A stretch of DNA of 64,000 nucleotides from Actinomyces naeslundii (GCF_001956585.1 NZ_MSRR01000009.1:1-64000), one strand, 5' to 3'. Positions 1 through 9,038 are shown, numbered from the stretch's first letter. The notes: generated by a model not told the origin, from the sequence alone. A program made the numbers and translations.

Positions 1-141
1 GAAGCGACACCTTCACCCCATCTTCAACACCCCAACAATGAAAACTCGAGGCTAAGGCTGCACAATAGAGGCCCAGAGCAACCTTCCACGACCGGACAAC
101 GAAAACGGGTTCTCCCCGCGCTTGCAAGAAGAACCCAGTAG

Positions 142-214
142 CGCCCTCGATTGGATTCGAACCAACGACACCCGCTTTAGGAGAGCGGTGCTCTATCCCC
201 TGAGCTACGAGGGC
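142..214 (-). tRNA. tRNA-Arg (anticodon CCU)
   Basis: Read on the minus strand, this 73-nt segment folds as a cloverleaf. It has a 7-bp acceptor stem (GCCCTCG with CGAGGGC), a D arm (GCTC/GAGC), a 5-bp anticodon stem (CCGCT/AGCGG) around the loop CTCCTAA, and a T arm with the GGTTCGAATCC core. The anticodon is CCT, which reads AGG arginine codons. The discriminator base is G and no CCA is encoded. Confidence 0.96.
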
Positions 215-315
215 CTGAGCGGAAGACTACCAGCGGATCGGCCCACCCATGGCCACTCGAGCACCGGGGTGGCGCTGCGGCGAGCCGGCTCACGCTCGCC
301 GCAGCGGAATCATTC

Positions 316-1254
316 TCAGGCGCGACCCCACGGGGTGGAGGTGCGTGACGTACGACGCTCCCCCTTGACCTGCTGCGAGGGCGCCACTAGCACGGGGCAC
401 GAGGCGTGGGACAGGACGGCCTGGCTGGTGGAGCCCAGCAGGAGCCCGGAGAAGCCCCCGCGTCCGCGCGAGCCGACGACGACGAGGTCCACGGCGGTGG
501 AGAACTCGGCCAGGAGCTCGGCCGGGTTGCCGTCCAGCGCGTGACGGCGAACGGTGACGCCCTCATGGCCCTCAAGGGCCTCGTTGATGGCCCGGTCCAG
601 CCCGGAGCGGACGTCGGCGAGGACCTGCTCTCGGTCGACGGCGGCCGGCAGCCAGGCGAGCGCTCCGGCTCCGGAGGCCATCGGGACGGCAGCGATGGCG
701 GTAAGCTCGGCGCCCCACGCCTCCGCCTCGGTGACGGCCCACTTGAGAGCCTTGCGGGCAGAGGAGGATCCGTCGACCCCGACGACGATGCGGCGCACGG
801 GCGTGTAGTCGGCCCCCTCGGTGCGCTGGGGCACGACGACGGCCGGGCAGTGACTGTGCGCGGGCAGGGCGGAGGAGACGGTTCCCAGGAGGCGATCTGC
901 GAAGCCGCCGCCTCCACGGGTACCGACGACGGCCAGGGTGGCCTCCTCGGAGAGGTCGACGAGGACGCCGGCCGGGTCCCCGGTCTCCAGTGAGGAGGTC
1001 ACGGCCACGCCGGTCTTCTTGACGCGCTCGACGGCCTCGTCAATGACGGCCTGGGCACCCGACCTGATGGCCGAGTCGTCGAGCGCCGCGTAGCCGCCGT
1101 CGAGGGACGCGGTGGTGAAGGAGGGCAGAGAGTAGGCGCACAGGATGTGAACGCGCCAGCCCTGGCGCTCGGCGCGCGCAACAGCCCAGTCCACTGCCGC
1201 CAGGGACTCGGGTGAACCATCGACTCCGACGAGGATGACATTGCCATCGGTCAT
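316..1254 (-). CDS. Tandem-domain universal stress protein (UspA family)
   Basis: This 312-residue cytoplasmic protein has two consecutive Usp domains, about residues 5-145 and 155-300. Each starts with a beta strand and a VGVDGS signature. Each ends with the ATP-binding loop of the family: GTRGGGGFADRLLGTVS in the first and GSRGRGGFSGLLLGSTS in the second, so both halves look able to bind ATP. Usp proteins of this tandem type are linked to dormancy and stress survival in actinobacteria. The start was chosen at MTDGNV because AAGAAAGGG lies just upstream; an upstream in-frame start would add a poor N-terminus. It is monocistronic on the minus strand, between the tRNA and a strong hairpin. Confidence 0.93.
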   Translation of the reverse strand: MTDGNVILVGVDGSPESLAAVDWAVARAERQGWRVHILCAYSLPSFTTASLDGGYAALDDSAIRSGAQAVIDEAVERVKKTGVAVTSSLETGDPAGVLVDLSEEATLAVVGTRGGGGFADRLLGTVSSALPAHSHCPAVVVPQRTEGADYTPVRRIVVGVDGSSSARKALKWAVTEAEAWGAELTAIAAVPMASGAGALAWLPAAVDREQVLADVRSGLDRAINEALEGHEGVTVRRHALDGNPAELLAEFSTAVDLVVVGSRGRGGFSGLLLGSTSQAVLSHASCPVLVAPSQQVKGERRTSRTSTPWGRA

Positions 1255-1400
1255 GGGATCTGCCCTTTCTTGAGATACGGTCTGCGACCCAAGGAACATT
1301 CTGCCTCGAAAAGGGGTGTGGGGACCACCACATGAAAGGCCTGTCTTCGTTTTGCTCACACGAACCACCCTGACAGCCGTCTACACCTCCCCCGACATGC

Positions 1401-1438
1401 CGTGAGGGGTGGGCGCCTTACGGCGCCCACCCCTCACG
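1401..1438 (-). terminator. 17-bp perfect hairpin terminator
   Basis: CGTGAGGGGTGGGCGCC and its exact complement flank a TTAC loop, starting 22 nt beyond the stop of the NlpC/P60 gene. There is no T-tract, which is common for high-GC hairpin terminators. It separates the hydrolase from the universal stress gene. Confidence 0.75.
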
Positions 1439-1459
1439 GAAGGACTTCAGCGTCTGAGA

Positions 1460-2296
1460 TCAGCCGACGCGGACGAAGGTCGGGGAGCCCCAGATCTCGC
1501 GGTAGACAACACCGGTGGACTCGTCACCGGCGTCGATCACCTTGCCGTCACCGGCGTAGATGCCGACGTGGCCGGGCCAGGCGACGAGGTCGCCGGGCTG
1601 AGCCTCAGAAGCGGACACCTGGGTGCCGGCCACTGCCTGCTCACCGGAGGTACGGGGCAGGCTGATGCCGACCTGCGAGTACACGTAGGAGGTGAAGCCG
1701 GAGCAGTCGAAGGCGTTCGGGCCGGAGGCGCCCCACACGTAGGGGGAGCCCACGTACTGCATGGCAATGGCCACGACGGAGGAGTTGGAGGTGCCGGCCG
1801 GCGCGGGGGTCGAGGCCTGAGTGGTCTGAGCGGCCTGCGTGTCAGCGGCAGCAGCGTCGGAGCCCTGGTCGGCCTTAGCCTCAGTAGCAGCGGCGGCATC
1901 AGCGTTGTCGGTGCTCTGCTCGGCCTTAGCCTCAGCAGCCGGGGCCTCGGGAGCGGCGGGCGCCTCGGGAGCGGCCGGGGCAACGGCCTCAACCTGCGGA
2001 GCAGCCTCGGTGACCCAGTTGGCCTGGGCGATGGTGATCTGCTGCTTGGCGGCCAGGGCCTCGCGAGCGTTGGCGGCGAGGATGCCGACCCCGGGGGTCA
2101 CGCCAGAAGCCTCAATGGTTCCAGAGGAGGTGACCTCGCTGTGGCCTGCGGCGTTGGCGCCGGAGGCGATCATGGTCAGGGCAAGACCGGACGATGCGGC
2201 GACCGCCAGACCTCGGCGCGCGGTGGGAGCAAAGTCATCCAGTGGGGTAAGGGCGCGGGTGGCTTTGCGGTGACGTGCGATGGTGCGTGAGGACAT
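1460..2296 (-). CDS. Secreted NlpC/P60 peptidoglycan endopeptidase
   Basis: This 278-residue protein is predicted to cleave peptide stems of peptidoglycan outside the membrane. A basic N-terminus (MSSRTIARHRK) precedes a hydrophobic signal segment (about residues 38-60, ending ASGANA). An Ala/Glu/Pro-rich low-complexity linker follows (about 95-165), and the C-terminal NlpC/P60 domain covers about 170-278. The nucleophile is the Cys of FDCSGFTSY (near 197) and the catalytic His is in WPGHVGIY (near 243). The third polar residue of the triad is less clear. The start is set by AGGAGAAAG upstream. No LysM or SH3 domain is seen, so wall binding may rely on the linker. Expression is probably gated by the c-di-AMP riboswitch directly upstream. 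Confidence 0.93.
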   Translation of the reverse strand: MSSRTIARHRKATRALTPLDDFAPTARRGLAVAASSGLALTMIASGANAAGHSEVTSSGTIEASGVTPGVGILAANAREALAAKQQITIAQANWVTEAAPQVEAVAPAAPEAPAAPEAPAAEAKAEQSTDNADAAAATEAKADQGSDAAAADTQAAQTTQASTPAPAGTSNSSVVAIAMQYVGSPYVWGASGPNAFDCSGFTSYVYSQVGISLPRTSGEQAVAGTQVSASEAQPGDLVAWPGHVGIYAGDGKVIDAGDESTGVVYREIWGSPTFVRVG

Positions 2297-2315
2297 GAAT
2301 GCTTTCTCCTGTTGA

Positions 2316-2472
2316 GCCGACGAGGTGAGCTGTCGGGTTCGGACTGGAGACGTCCGGCCCGCAGATGCGGGCTTCACCCCAAGGCCGCTTCGGCTGTCCG
2401 CCTGGGCGACCGGTAGTTGGTTCCCCCGTTCCTGCCACTTGAGTTGTTGGTTCCACTTGCCTCAGACCGAGT
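2316..2472 (-). ncRNA. c-di-AMP riboswitch (ydaO/yuaA class)
   Basis: The minus strand carries the class's sequence hallmarks in order: GGAACCAAC near the 5' end, then GGGGGAACCAAC, then TTGGGGTGAAGCC followed by a GC hairpin, and the 3' signature CCGAACCCGACAGCTCACC followed by TCGTCGGC. It ends about 20 nt before the ATG of the NlpC/P60 gene. This class binds cyclic di-AMP and in actinobacteria often sits before cell-wall hydrolase genes, where ligand usually turns expression off. The 5' boundary is approximate. Confidence 0.9.
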
Positions 2473-2798
2473 GGCAGGACTAAGCCCCGATCCGAGACGC
2501 CACCGAGACGGTTGTCTGCGGCAACGACCTGAACGCTACATGACAGACCGACGCTTCGTCACGGCCAGGTGTCACACACTCTTGTGAGCCGGGACACCAT
2601 GCGAGATTTTTCGTTTTCCTCCACACGACTTTAGGGACTTCCGTCCAACAAGCCATACCAACCTAATGGTGAGAATGGCGTTATTTCGCGGGAAGATCGC
2701 AACCGCCTATTGGAGTCGTTGCCGCAACTTCTCTGCCCTCAGTTCGGAGGAACCCTCAGTGAGAGAGGTCGCTTAGTCATGACATGGACCACAAAGCA
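2473..2798. other. Intergenic region upstream of the riboswitch
   Basis: No convincing gene is seen here on either strand. The stretch around 2600-2680 is relatively AT-rich and should hold the promoter of the riboswitch-NlpC transcript (minus strand), but no clear -10/-35 pair could be assigned. Confidence 0.5.
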
Positions 2799-2833
2799 GC
2801 GTCCCGCATTCCGATATGTGGAATGCGGGACGC
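2799..2833 (-). terminator. 14-bp perfect hairpin after the DtxR gene
   Basis: GCGTCCCGCATTCC and its exact complement enclose a 7-nt loop, about 80 nt beyond the stop of the dtxR-like gene. It fits a terminator. It lacks a long T-run on the minus strand. Confidence 0.65.
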
Positions 2834-2911
2834 CGGCCGGATCTCCTCGCCTGCACAGGCTGTCTTCAGGGTTCTCTGAGGGTTCTGGCAGAGAGCACCT
2901 TCGTCGAGGCT

Positions 2912-3583
2912 TCAGCGTCGCACGAAGAGATGACGGGCGACGTCGTCGGACAGGACGACGGGATCACCAGAGGCGCCGACGAGCCGGACCCCGCCGGCAC
3001 TGACACGCAGCTCCACCTGGGCACCGGCCGTGATCGCCGCATCCTCGAGGGCGGCGATGAGCTCGGCATCGGCCTGGATCGGCTCGCCGATGCGGCTGAC
3101 GACAGCGGTCGTGGTCTCACGACTGGCAAGCCGTTCCGCACTGACCTCATCGGCGGAGGGACGGGGGTGCTCAGCCGTCTGCGGCGGGACGGGGTTACCG
3201 AAGGGATCGGTGGAGACGTCGTCAAGGATGCTGGCCAGGCGTCCCTCGACCTGCTCACTCATCACGTGCTCCCAACGGCATGCCTCCTCATGGACGAGCC
3301 GGCGGTCCAAGCCGATGACGTCCAGGAGCAGCCTTTCAGCAAGCCGGTGCTTGCGGATCACTTCAGTGGCCCGCCGGCGGCCCTCGTCGGTGAGCTCGAG
3401 GGAGCGGTCGTCGGCGACCTTGATGAGGCCGTCACGCTCCATACGCGCCACCGTCTGGGAGACCGTGGGCCCAGAGTGGTCGAGGCGCTCGACAATGCGG
3501 GCGCGCAGCGGTGGAACGCCGTCCTCCTCAAGCTCATAGACGGTCTTGAGGTACATCTCGGTGGTGTCGATCAGCTCGCTCAT
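2912..3583 (-). CDS. dtxR: DtxR/IdeR-family metal-dependent transcriptional repressor
   Basis: This 223-residue regulator resembles DtxR/IdeR, which bind promoters when loaded with Fe2+ or a similar metal. An N-terminal winged helix-turn-helix (about 1-70; SGPTVSQTVARMERDGL is the recognition region) is followed by the dimerisation/metal domain (about 71-140). The DtxR ligands are all present at equivalent positions: M10 (TTEMYLKTVYELEE), H79 and E83 (KHRLAERLL), H98, and C102/E105/H106 in VHEEACRWEH. An SH3-like tail (about 150-223) completes the three-domain form. Full metal-site conservation favours an iron sensor over a MntR-type one, but the metal is inferred. It lies downstream of the MFS gene on the same strand, 232 bp away, so co-transcription is uncertain. 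Confidence 0.93.
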   Translation of the reverse strand: MSELIDTTEMYLKTVYELEEDGVPPLRARIVERLDHSGPTVSQTVARMERDGLIKVADDRSLELTDEGRRRATEVIRKHRLAERLLLDVIGLDRRLVHEEACRWEHVMSEQVEGRLASILDDVSTDPFGNPVPPQTAEHPRPSADEVSAERLASRETTTAVVSRIGEPIQADAELIAALEDAAITAGAQVELRVSAGGVRLVGASGDPVVLSDDVARHLFVRR

Positions 3584-3815
3584 GAGGTGGGCTCCTGCTT
3601 GAGGTGGGTTACCGCGACCGCTCGAGTCCGGAAAGGGACTTCTTCGTTGCGCCGCGCTTCTTGAAAGGATAATCGGCGCGCCGCAAGGTCCGCCAACACT
3701 GTCTGAAGGCGCGCCGATCCTCGCCTGGGGAGGACTCCCCAGCGCCTCGAAGATGCGCGACAGGTAGCGTGCGTATTGCTCGTCCAGCGGCTCAGCCGGC
3801 TCTCGACCGATTCCG

Positions 3816-5159
3816 TCAGTCGACGTCGGCGTCGCTCCGGCCCTCCGATTCCGGAGGCTGCCGCGGAGCTTCCGGCGCCTTGGAGGCGGTCCTGAGGTAG
3901 GGGCGGGTGGAGGAGTAGTGCAGGGACAGGTTCCAGTGCCTGTAGCTCCAGGCGGCGGCGACCAGGGCGGCGAGGACAGCGCTCAGGCCGCCGACCGCGA
4001 TGGCGATGCGTGGTCCCCAGGCATCGGCCACCCAGCCGATGAGCGGGCCCCCAACCGGCGTCGACCCCAGGAAGAACATCATGTAGATGCTGAGGACCCG
4101 GCCGCGCATAGACGGCTCGGTAGTCATCTGCACGGTCTGGTTGGCGCTGGTCAGGAGCGTGAGGACGCACAGGCCCACCGGGATCGTCATGAGGGTGAAA
4201 GTCAGGTAGGTGGGCATGACGGCCAGCAGGAGGGAGAAGACTCCCAGGGCGAAGGCCGCCACCACGACCGTACGCGGGCGGGGGCTGCGGCGCCTGGCCG
4301 CCCACAGGGCACCGGAGAGGGACCCGATGGCGAAGACCGAGGAGACAGTACCGTAGGCGTCGGACTCCAGGTGGAAGACAGTGCGCACGGTGGCCGCCAT
4401 GGTGACCTGGAAGTTGAGGGTGAGCATGGAGACGACGGCGACCACGGCGATGATGACGACGAGATCAGTGCGGCCGCGCAGGTAGACCAGGCCCTCACGG
4501 AGCTGTCCGGCGGCACGTTGGGCGCGGGGCATGTCCACGAGCTCGCTCACGCGCATGGCGGCCAGGGCGGCGGCCGGGAAGAGGAAGGTGGCGGCGTTGA
4601 CGGCGAAGACCCAGCCGGCACCCACCCAGGTGATGACGACGCCGGCGAGCGCCGGCCCCAGGAGCCGGGCGGCGTTGAAGGAGGCGGAGTTGAGGCCCAC
4701 GGCGTTGGACAGGTGCTCGGCGGGCACCATCCGGGCCACGAAGGTCTGGCGGGCCGGAGCGTCGTAGGCGGCGGCGAGGCCCCCGAGGAAGGCGGCCAGG
4801 TAGACGTGCCACAGGCGCGCGGTGCCGGCCAGGACGTCGATGGCGACGACGGCGGAGACCAGGCCCATGGCGCTCTGGGTGAGGATGAGGAACCTGCGTT
4901 GGTCGACCCGGTCGGCGACGAGGCCGGCGTGAGCGGAGAGCAGGAGCATGGGGAGGAACTGCAGGGCCGTGGTCAGGCCGGTGGCGGTGGCGGAGTCGTT
5001 GGTGAGGACGCGCAGCACCAGCCAGTCCTGGGCCACGCGCTGCATCCAGGTCCCGGTGTTGGCAACGAGGGCGGAGAGGAACCAGATCCGGTAGTTGTGG
5101 AATCTCAGGGAGGCGAAGATGCCGCTGCTGGGTTTGCGTGCGGAAGTCGTGCGGGTCAT
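3816..5159 (-). CDS. MFS transporter (MFS_3/EntS-like drug or siderophore exporter)
   Basis: This 447-residue membrane protein has roughly 12 hydrophobic segments. It starts after FHNYRIWFLSALVANTGTWMQ, a sequence typical of the MFS_3/EntS group of proton-driven exporters. The loop motif GLVADRVDQRR between helices 2 and 3 matches the MFS motif A (GxxxDRxxRR). The tail is hydrophilic and acidic. Relatives export enterobactin-like siderophores, macrolides or other drugs; the substrate cannot be read from sequence. Its position ahead of the iron-repressor gene makes a metal-related role conceivable, but no DtxR box was identified. Confidence 0.88.
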   Translation of the reverse strand: MTRTTSARKPSSGIFASLRFHNYRIWFLSALVANTGTWMQRVAQDWLVLRVLTNDSATATGLTTALQFLPMLLLSAHAGLVADRVDQRRFLILTQSAMGLVSAVVAIDVLAGTARLWHVYLAAFLGGLAAAYDAPARQTFVARMVPAEHLSNAVGLNSASFNAARLLGPALAGVVITWVGAGWVFAVNAATFLFPAAALAAMRVSELVDMPRAQRAAGQLREGLVYLRGRTDLVVIIAVVAVVSMLTLNFQVTMAATVRTVFHLESDAYGTVSSVFAIGSLSGALWAARRRSPRPRTVVVAAFALGVFSLLLAVMPTYLTFTLMTIPVGLCVLTLLTSANQTVQMTTEPSMRGRVLSIYMMFFLGSTPVGGPLIGWVADAWGPRIAIAVGGLSAVLAALVAAAWSYRHWNLSLHYSSTRPYLRTASKAPEAPRQPPESEGRSDADVD

Positions 5160-5424
5160 GTCCTGAAGTGGTGAAGACGTGGGGCGGGTTGACGAGTGTC
5201 AGGGGTGGTGCCGGACGGTGCCGCCCAGGCGACAAACGCCCCGTCTGAGAAGGGTAGCCCTAGAGGCGCCAACGATTCCCCATGGTGGGCGCTACCCCTG
5301 ACGACGGAGAAGGAAGCGGGATTGCGGAAAACCGCCACTCTCCTAGCCGATTGGTAACAAACTGGTCACGCCGCTGAACGGCGCATGAGAGAGGGGCGGA
5401 CGTTGAACGGTAACGGCCAGGGAT

Positions 5425-8367
5425 ATGTGCCGGGCTCGTACGGCCAGGGGCCTGAGCAGGAGCGACGGTCCCGGGGGGCGGCATGCGGCTCCGGAACGGC
5501 CCAGACAGGGACGGCATGCGGCGCCGGCGCCGCCCGACGGGGACGTCCCCGTCGAGGAGGGGTCTGCCGTTCTCGAAGCGCCCAGGTCGGTCCCGCCGGC
5601 CGCACCGGGCAGCACCTCCCCGTACCCGTCTGCACCAGGTGGGCTCACGCCAGAGCCCCTGGCAGGACCTGCGGAGGCGGGTCGGTCTGTCGCACCAGCG
5701 CCCGGGGCGCAGGGTCCTAGTGGCCATGGCGGCGCGTCGGGTGCGTCGTACGGGATCATGCCGGGTTCCGGCGACGCCCATACGGACCACTCATCCGGGC
5801 CGACGGCGGCGCCCGGGTATGGACGGGTAGCGCCACCAGGAGGTGTTCCGGCCGGCGCTGTACCTCCTGCCCCTGCGGCGGTCCCGGCGTCGTCGGGGCA
5901 GTACGGGCTGATGCCCGCACAGGCGACGGCGACGAAACCTGCGCAACCGACGACGAGTTCCGTGCAGCCCGCAAGGCCCGCGCCAGTTGCCACAACCCAG
6001 GCGCCTCCGGCCGCTTCGGTGTCTCCTTCCACTGACCGTCCGGCCGCGCCCTCGTTGAACCTGGACGGGGCACCGGTCCGCCTGGAGTGGTGGGAGCGCC
6101 TGGGCGGCTTCCTTCTGCAGCTTCGGGCCTTCCGCATCTTGATGCGGATCCGGATGGTGCTGACCTGGGTGAGCCTGCTGATCGTGGCGGTGACGCTGGC
6201 CGTATCCCCACTGGCCCGGACAGCGCTGGGCGCCTGGATCGGCTGCTTCTGGACCGTGGCGGCCTGCTTCTGGCTCGCGCGGGGCAAGACCGTCTCCTGG
6301 GGCATGACCTCGGGCATCTTCGCCCTGTCCATGCCATGGGCCGGGGTCATTGGGTGGCTCTCCTTCCAGGTCGCCGCCGCTGCGGGAGTGGCAGTGAGCC
6401 ATGCGGCCTCAAAGGTCGTAATCGCCGGCGTCGTCGAGGAGCTGGCCAAGCTCGCCCCCATCTGTCTGGTGGCAGTCATCGCCCCGGGGCGGGTACGCCG
6501 GCTGCTCATTCAGGACTGGCTCGTCCTGGGGGTCGCCTGCGGAGCGGGCTTCACGGCGGTCGAGGAGGTCGCACGACGCCTGGCGTACATCGTCGGAAAC
6601 ACCCCGGGGATGCAGTTGTCCAAGGCGATATGCCCAGAGGACCCTGCGGGAGTCGTCGAGTGCACGCATCTTCCCACCTTCAGCCTCTGGCCGTTCTCCG
6701 ACGAGTTCCCGGGGGCGGTGACCTATGCGGGGCACGCCATTGTCACCGGCCTGGTTGCCGTGAGCATCGGCTTGGCGCGGCACTTGTGGTGGCGAGCCAG
6801 GCACCACCACCCCGCCATTGGGGTCGCCCTGCGCTGTGCGGCTCTTGGCCTGCCCCCGGGCGTGCTGTGGGTGACGATGGTCGACCACATGGCGACCAAC
6901 GCCACGACCGCGAGCACCGACTGGTTCACTGACGAGCGCGTCGTCAAGGCCTGGGGCGCCACCAACGGCGAGCCGCCCTGGCCGATCGTCGGGACTACTA
7001 GCAGCATGGCTGGTTCTGGTCAGGGCCGGGGCTGGATGCTCCTGGTGATGCTGGTCGTCGCGATCCTCCTGGATGCCCGGGTGATGCGCCTGGGCAGCTA
7101 CGCGCGTGCACTTGCCGGACCGGGTGGCGGACCGAGCGCACCCCAGGGCCTGCCTGGCGGCGTTGCCGGCAGGTGGGGCGCCGACGTCGTCGAGGCGGCA
7201 GCCGCCACCAGAGCTGGGGCACACCGGGTCAGGCTCGCCTTGGCTCAGGCGGCCACCACCCGCCGACCCCGCCTGTTCCTGCAGGCCTGGGCAGAGCACC
7301 GCATCGCCCGCGACCTGGCTGCACGCCGACAGCTCGACGCCGGCACCCACCGCTGGGCCACCTCGGCCCTGGCCGCAGCGGCGGCCCTGGCCGGAGCCTG
7401 GATCATCTACTCCGTCGTGCCGCCTCTGGTGACTGAGCTCAACCAGCGCCTGATCGGGCTGCCCACCTTCTGGTTCGCCGGCATCCTGGATATGCTCGGA
7501 GCGGTCTGGGAGTCCATGAGCCCCACTGAGAAGGCCGCCCTGGTCCTCATCGGTGCCGCCGCCGTCTTCCTGTCCGGGGGTCCCTTTGGCCTGGCCTTCA
7601 GCGTGGGACTCGGAATCGCCACTGCCCTGGACGCCGCCCGCCCCACCGCCCAGCTCATGCGCGACCCCTGGGGCACCACCGGCCACTACCTGGACACCCA
7701 CAACGACCTCCAAGTCATCACCGACGCCAGCCTGGCCGCAGCGGCGATCATCCCCGGGGGCAAAGCCCTCCGCGGCGCCGGCAAAGCCGCCAGAACCGCA
7801 CGCACTCTCGCCCGAGAAGAAGCCGCCGCAACCAAAGCCGCACGTCGCTTCAGCCGAGCACAGGCCAGCAGGGGCCTCAACCCCCGCGCCGGTATCCACC
7901 AACCCGGACTGCGCACCCCCAGACCCGGACGCTCCGACGGCGGAGTCGGCACCTGGGGCCCCGGCAAGAACTACGGATCGCCGCGCTCCCAGGCCTATGA
8001 GGAGCAGGTCACCGGCGTCCCCATCGAGCACTCCTACATCGTCAACGGCGTCGAGTTCGACGGCTACAACGGCTTCGCCCTCGTCGACGCCAAAGGCCCC
8101 GGCTACGACCCACTCATCAAGGGAGACTGGTCGAGGGAACCAAAAAGCACTTACAAGACCGACCCAGTGACAGGGGAAGTGAAACGCGTCAAGAGAGGAC
8201 TCATCGACAAAGCCGAGGACCAGGTCAAGGCCGTACGAGCCACCGGCACCGACACCCCCATCCAATGGCATATCGCAGAAAAAGACACATTCGACGATCT
8301 CTTTAATCGACAGAAGTCAGGAGAGTTCCCTGCCGAGATCGAGCTCATCCACACGCCGCCCAACTAG
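5425..8367 (+). CDS. PrsW-family intramembrane protease fused to a C-terminal Tox-REase-5-like nuclease toxin
   Basis: This protein of about 980 residues has four parts. (1) A Pro/Ala-rich cytoplasmic N-terminus, about 1-215. (2) A multi-spanning PrsW-type metalloprotease domain, about 220-550. Its hallmarks are GVVEELAKLAP near 335, FTAVEEV near 376, YAGHAIV near 434 and DHMATN near 485. (3) A second hydrophobic region, about 640-740, and a basic pre-toxin linker. (4) A nuclease tail, about 850-980, with YEEQVTGVP, GVEFDGYNGFALVDAKGPGY, IQWHIAE and IELIHTPPN. The Asp of FDGY and the D-x-K of LVDAKG fit a PD-(D/E)xK site. The protein resembles polymorphic toxins in which a membrane protease handles export or release; that role is inferred. 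The start is uncertain because an alternative reading frame with a better initiation signal opens at 5403. Confidence 0.85.
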   Translation: MCRARTARGLSRSDGPGGRHAAPERPRQGRHAAPAPPDGDVPVEEGSAVLEAPRSVPPAAPGSTSPYPSAPGGLTPEPLAGPAEAGRSVAPAPGAQGPSGHGGASGASYGIMPGSGDAHTDHSSGPTAAPGYGRVAPPGGVPAGAVPPAPAAVPASSGQYGLMPAQATATKPAQPTTSSVQPARPAPVATTQAPPAASVSPSTDRPAAPSLNLDGAPVRLEWWERLGGFLLQLRAFRILMRIRMVLTWVSLLIVAVTLAVSPLARTALGAWIGCFWTVAACFWLARGKTVSWGMTSGIFALSMPWAGVIGWLSFQVAAAAGVAVSHAASKVVIAGVVEELAKLAPICLVAVIAPGRVRRLLIQDWLVLGVACGAGFTAVEEVARRLAYIVGNTPGMQLSKAICPEDPAGVVECTHLPTFSLWPFSDEFPGAVTYAGHAIVTGLVAVSIGLARHLWWRARHHHPAIGVALRCAALGLPPGVLWVTMVDHMATNATTASTDWFTDERVVKAWGATNGEPPWPIVGTTSSMAGSGQGRGWMLLVMLVVAILLDARVMRLGSYARALAGPGGGPSAPQGLPGGVAGRWGADVVEAAAATRAGAHRVRLALAQAATTRRPRLFLQAWAEHRIARDLAARRQLDAGTHRWATSALAAAAALAGAWIIYSVVPPLVTELNQRLIGLPTFWFAGILDMLGAVWESMSPTEKAALVLIGAAAVFLSGGPFGLAFSVGLGIATALDAARPTAQLMRDPWGTTGHYLDTHNDLQVITDASLAAAAIIPGGKALRGAGKAARTARTLAREEAAATKAARRFSRAQASRGLNPRAGIHQPGLRTPRPGRSDGGVGTWGPGKNYGSPRSQAYEEQVTGVPIEHSYIVNGVEFDGYNGFALVDAKGPGYDPLIKGDWSREPKSTYKTDPVTGEVKRVKRGLIDKAEDQVKAVRATGTDTPIQWHIAEKDTFDDLFNRQKSGEFPAEIELIHTPPN

Positions 8368-8408
8368 CATCTTGATCAGTCAGCACCACAAGGAAAGGAA
8401 CAACAACC

Positions 8409-9038
8409 ATGGAATGGAGCCTACACATGAGGCGGAGGACTCTTGGCGACCCCGTCTCGGAAGGACGCAGGGTATGGGAGTGGATCCAGCAGGTCAGACC
8501 CCTGCACCCCGCCCTGGACCTGTGGCGCCCCACCGCCGACAGCCCCCAGGAAGCCGAACAGTCCCCACCCATCACCCAGGACTACCTCCTCCACTACATC
8601 CACGGCGTACAAGCCATCTCCAACGACCCCAAATTCGGCCTGGCACCAGCCTTCTCCGGACAGATCGGCCAGGGCAACAAGCTCGAGCTGAGCTTCAACA
8701 CGCCCAACCCCGGAGACGCCAGCATCAGCTTCATGATCGGCCAGGCGCTCGGGACCGCCCTGGACGCCAGCGAGGACCTGGCCGACACCCTCATGCACAC
8801 CACCGCCACCATCTTCGCCCCCAACACCATCGGAGCCCTAACCCGCAAGGACCACCCGCTTAACCCCACCCCAGAGCCCTACAACTACATCCCGGGCTGG
8901 AAGATGTTCTTCGCCTCCGACTCACCCCACTACCAACGAGCCACCCAGCTGGCCACCACAACCACACCCGCAGGCAACGGAGCCATCTTCACCTTCGGCA
9001 CCCCCAACACCTACCCCACCATCCTCAACCAATGGTGA
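8409..9038 (+). CDS. Putative immunity protein for the upstream nuclease toxin (Imm52-like)
   Basis: This 209-residue soluble protein starts 41 nt after the toxin gene, behind AGGAAAGGAACAA. It has no signal or membrane segment, as expected of a cytoplasmic antidote. It is rich in Trp and Pro near the N-terminus (VWEWIQQVRPLHP) and carries FSGQIGQGNKLELSF, SDSPHYQRATQLA and a YPTILNQW terminus. Its paralogue at 9631 is near-identical except for an internal segment (about residues 62-80, HYIHGVQAISNDPKFG here) and scattered sites. Position behind a Tox-REase-5-like domain and the alpha/beta composition fit the Imm52 family; that family name is from memory and unverified. Confidence 0.8.
   Translation: MEWSLHMRRRTLGDPVSEGRRVWEWIQQVRPLHPALDLWRPTADSPQEAEQSPPITQDYLLHYIHGVQAISNDPKFGLAPAFSGQIGQGNKLELSFNTPNPGDASISFMIGQALGTALDASEDLADTLMHTTATIFAPNTIGALTRKDHPLNPTPEPYNYIPGWKMFFASDSPHYQRATQLATTTTPAGNGAIFTFGTPNTYPTILNQW

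Noticed and set aside
1..141. A possible gene or RNA at the left edge
   Set aside because: The first 141 bases show no coding frame of useful length and no clear structure before the tRNA.
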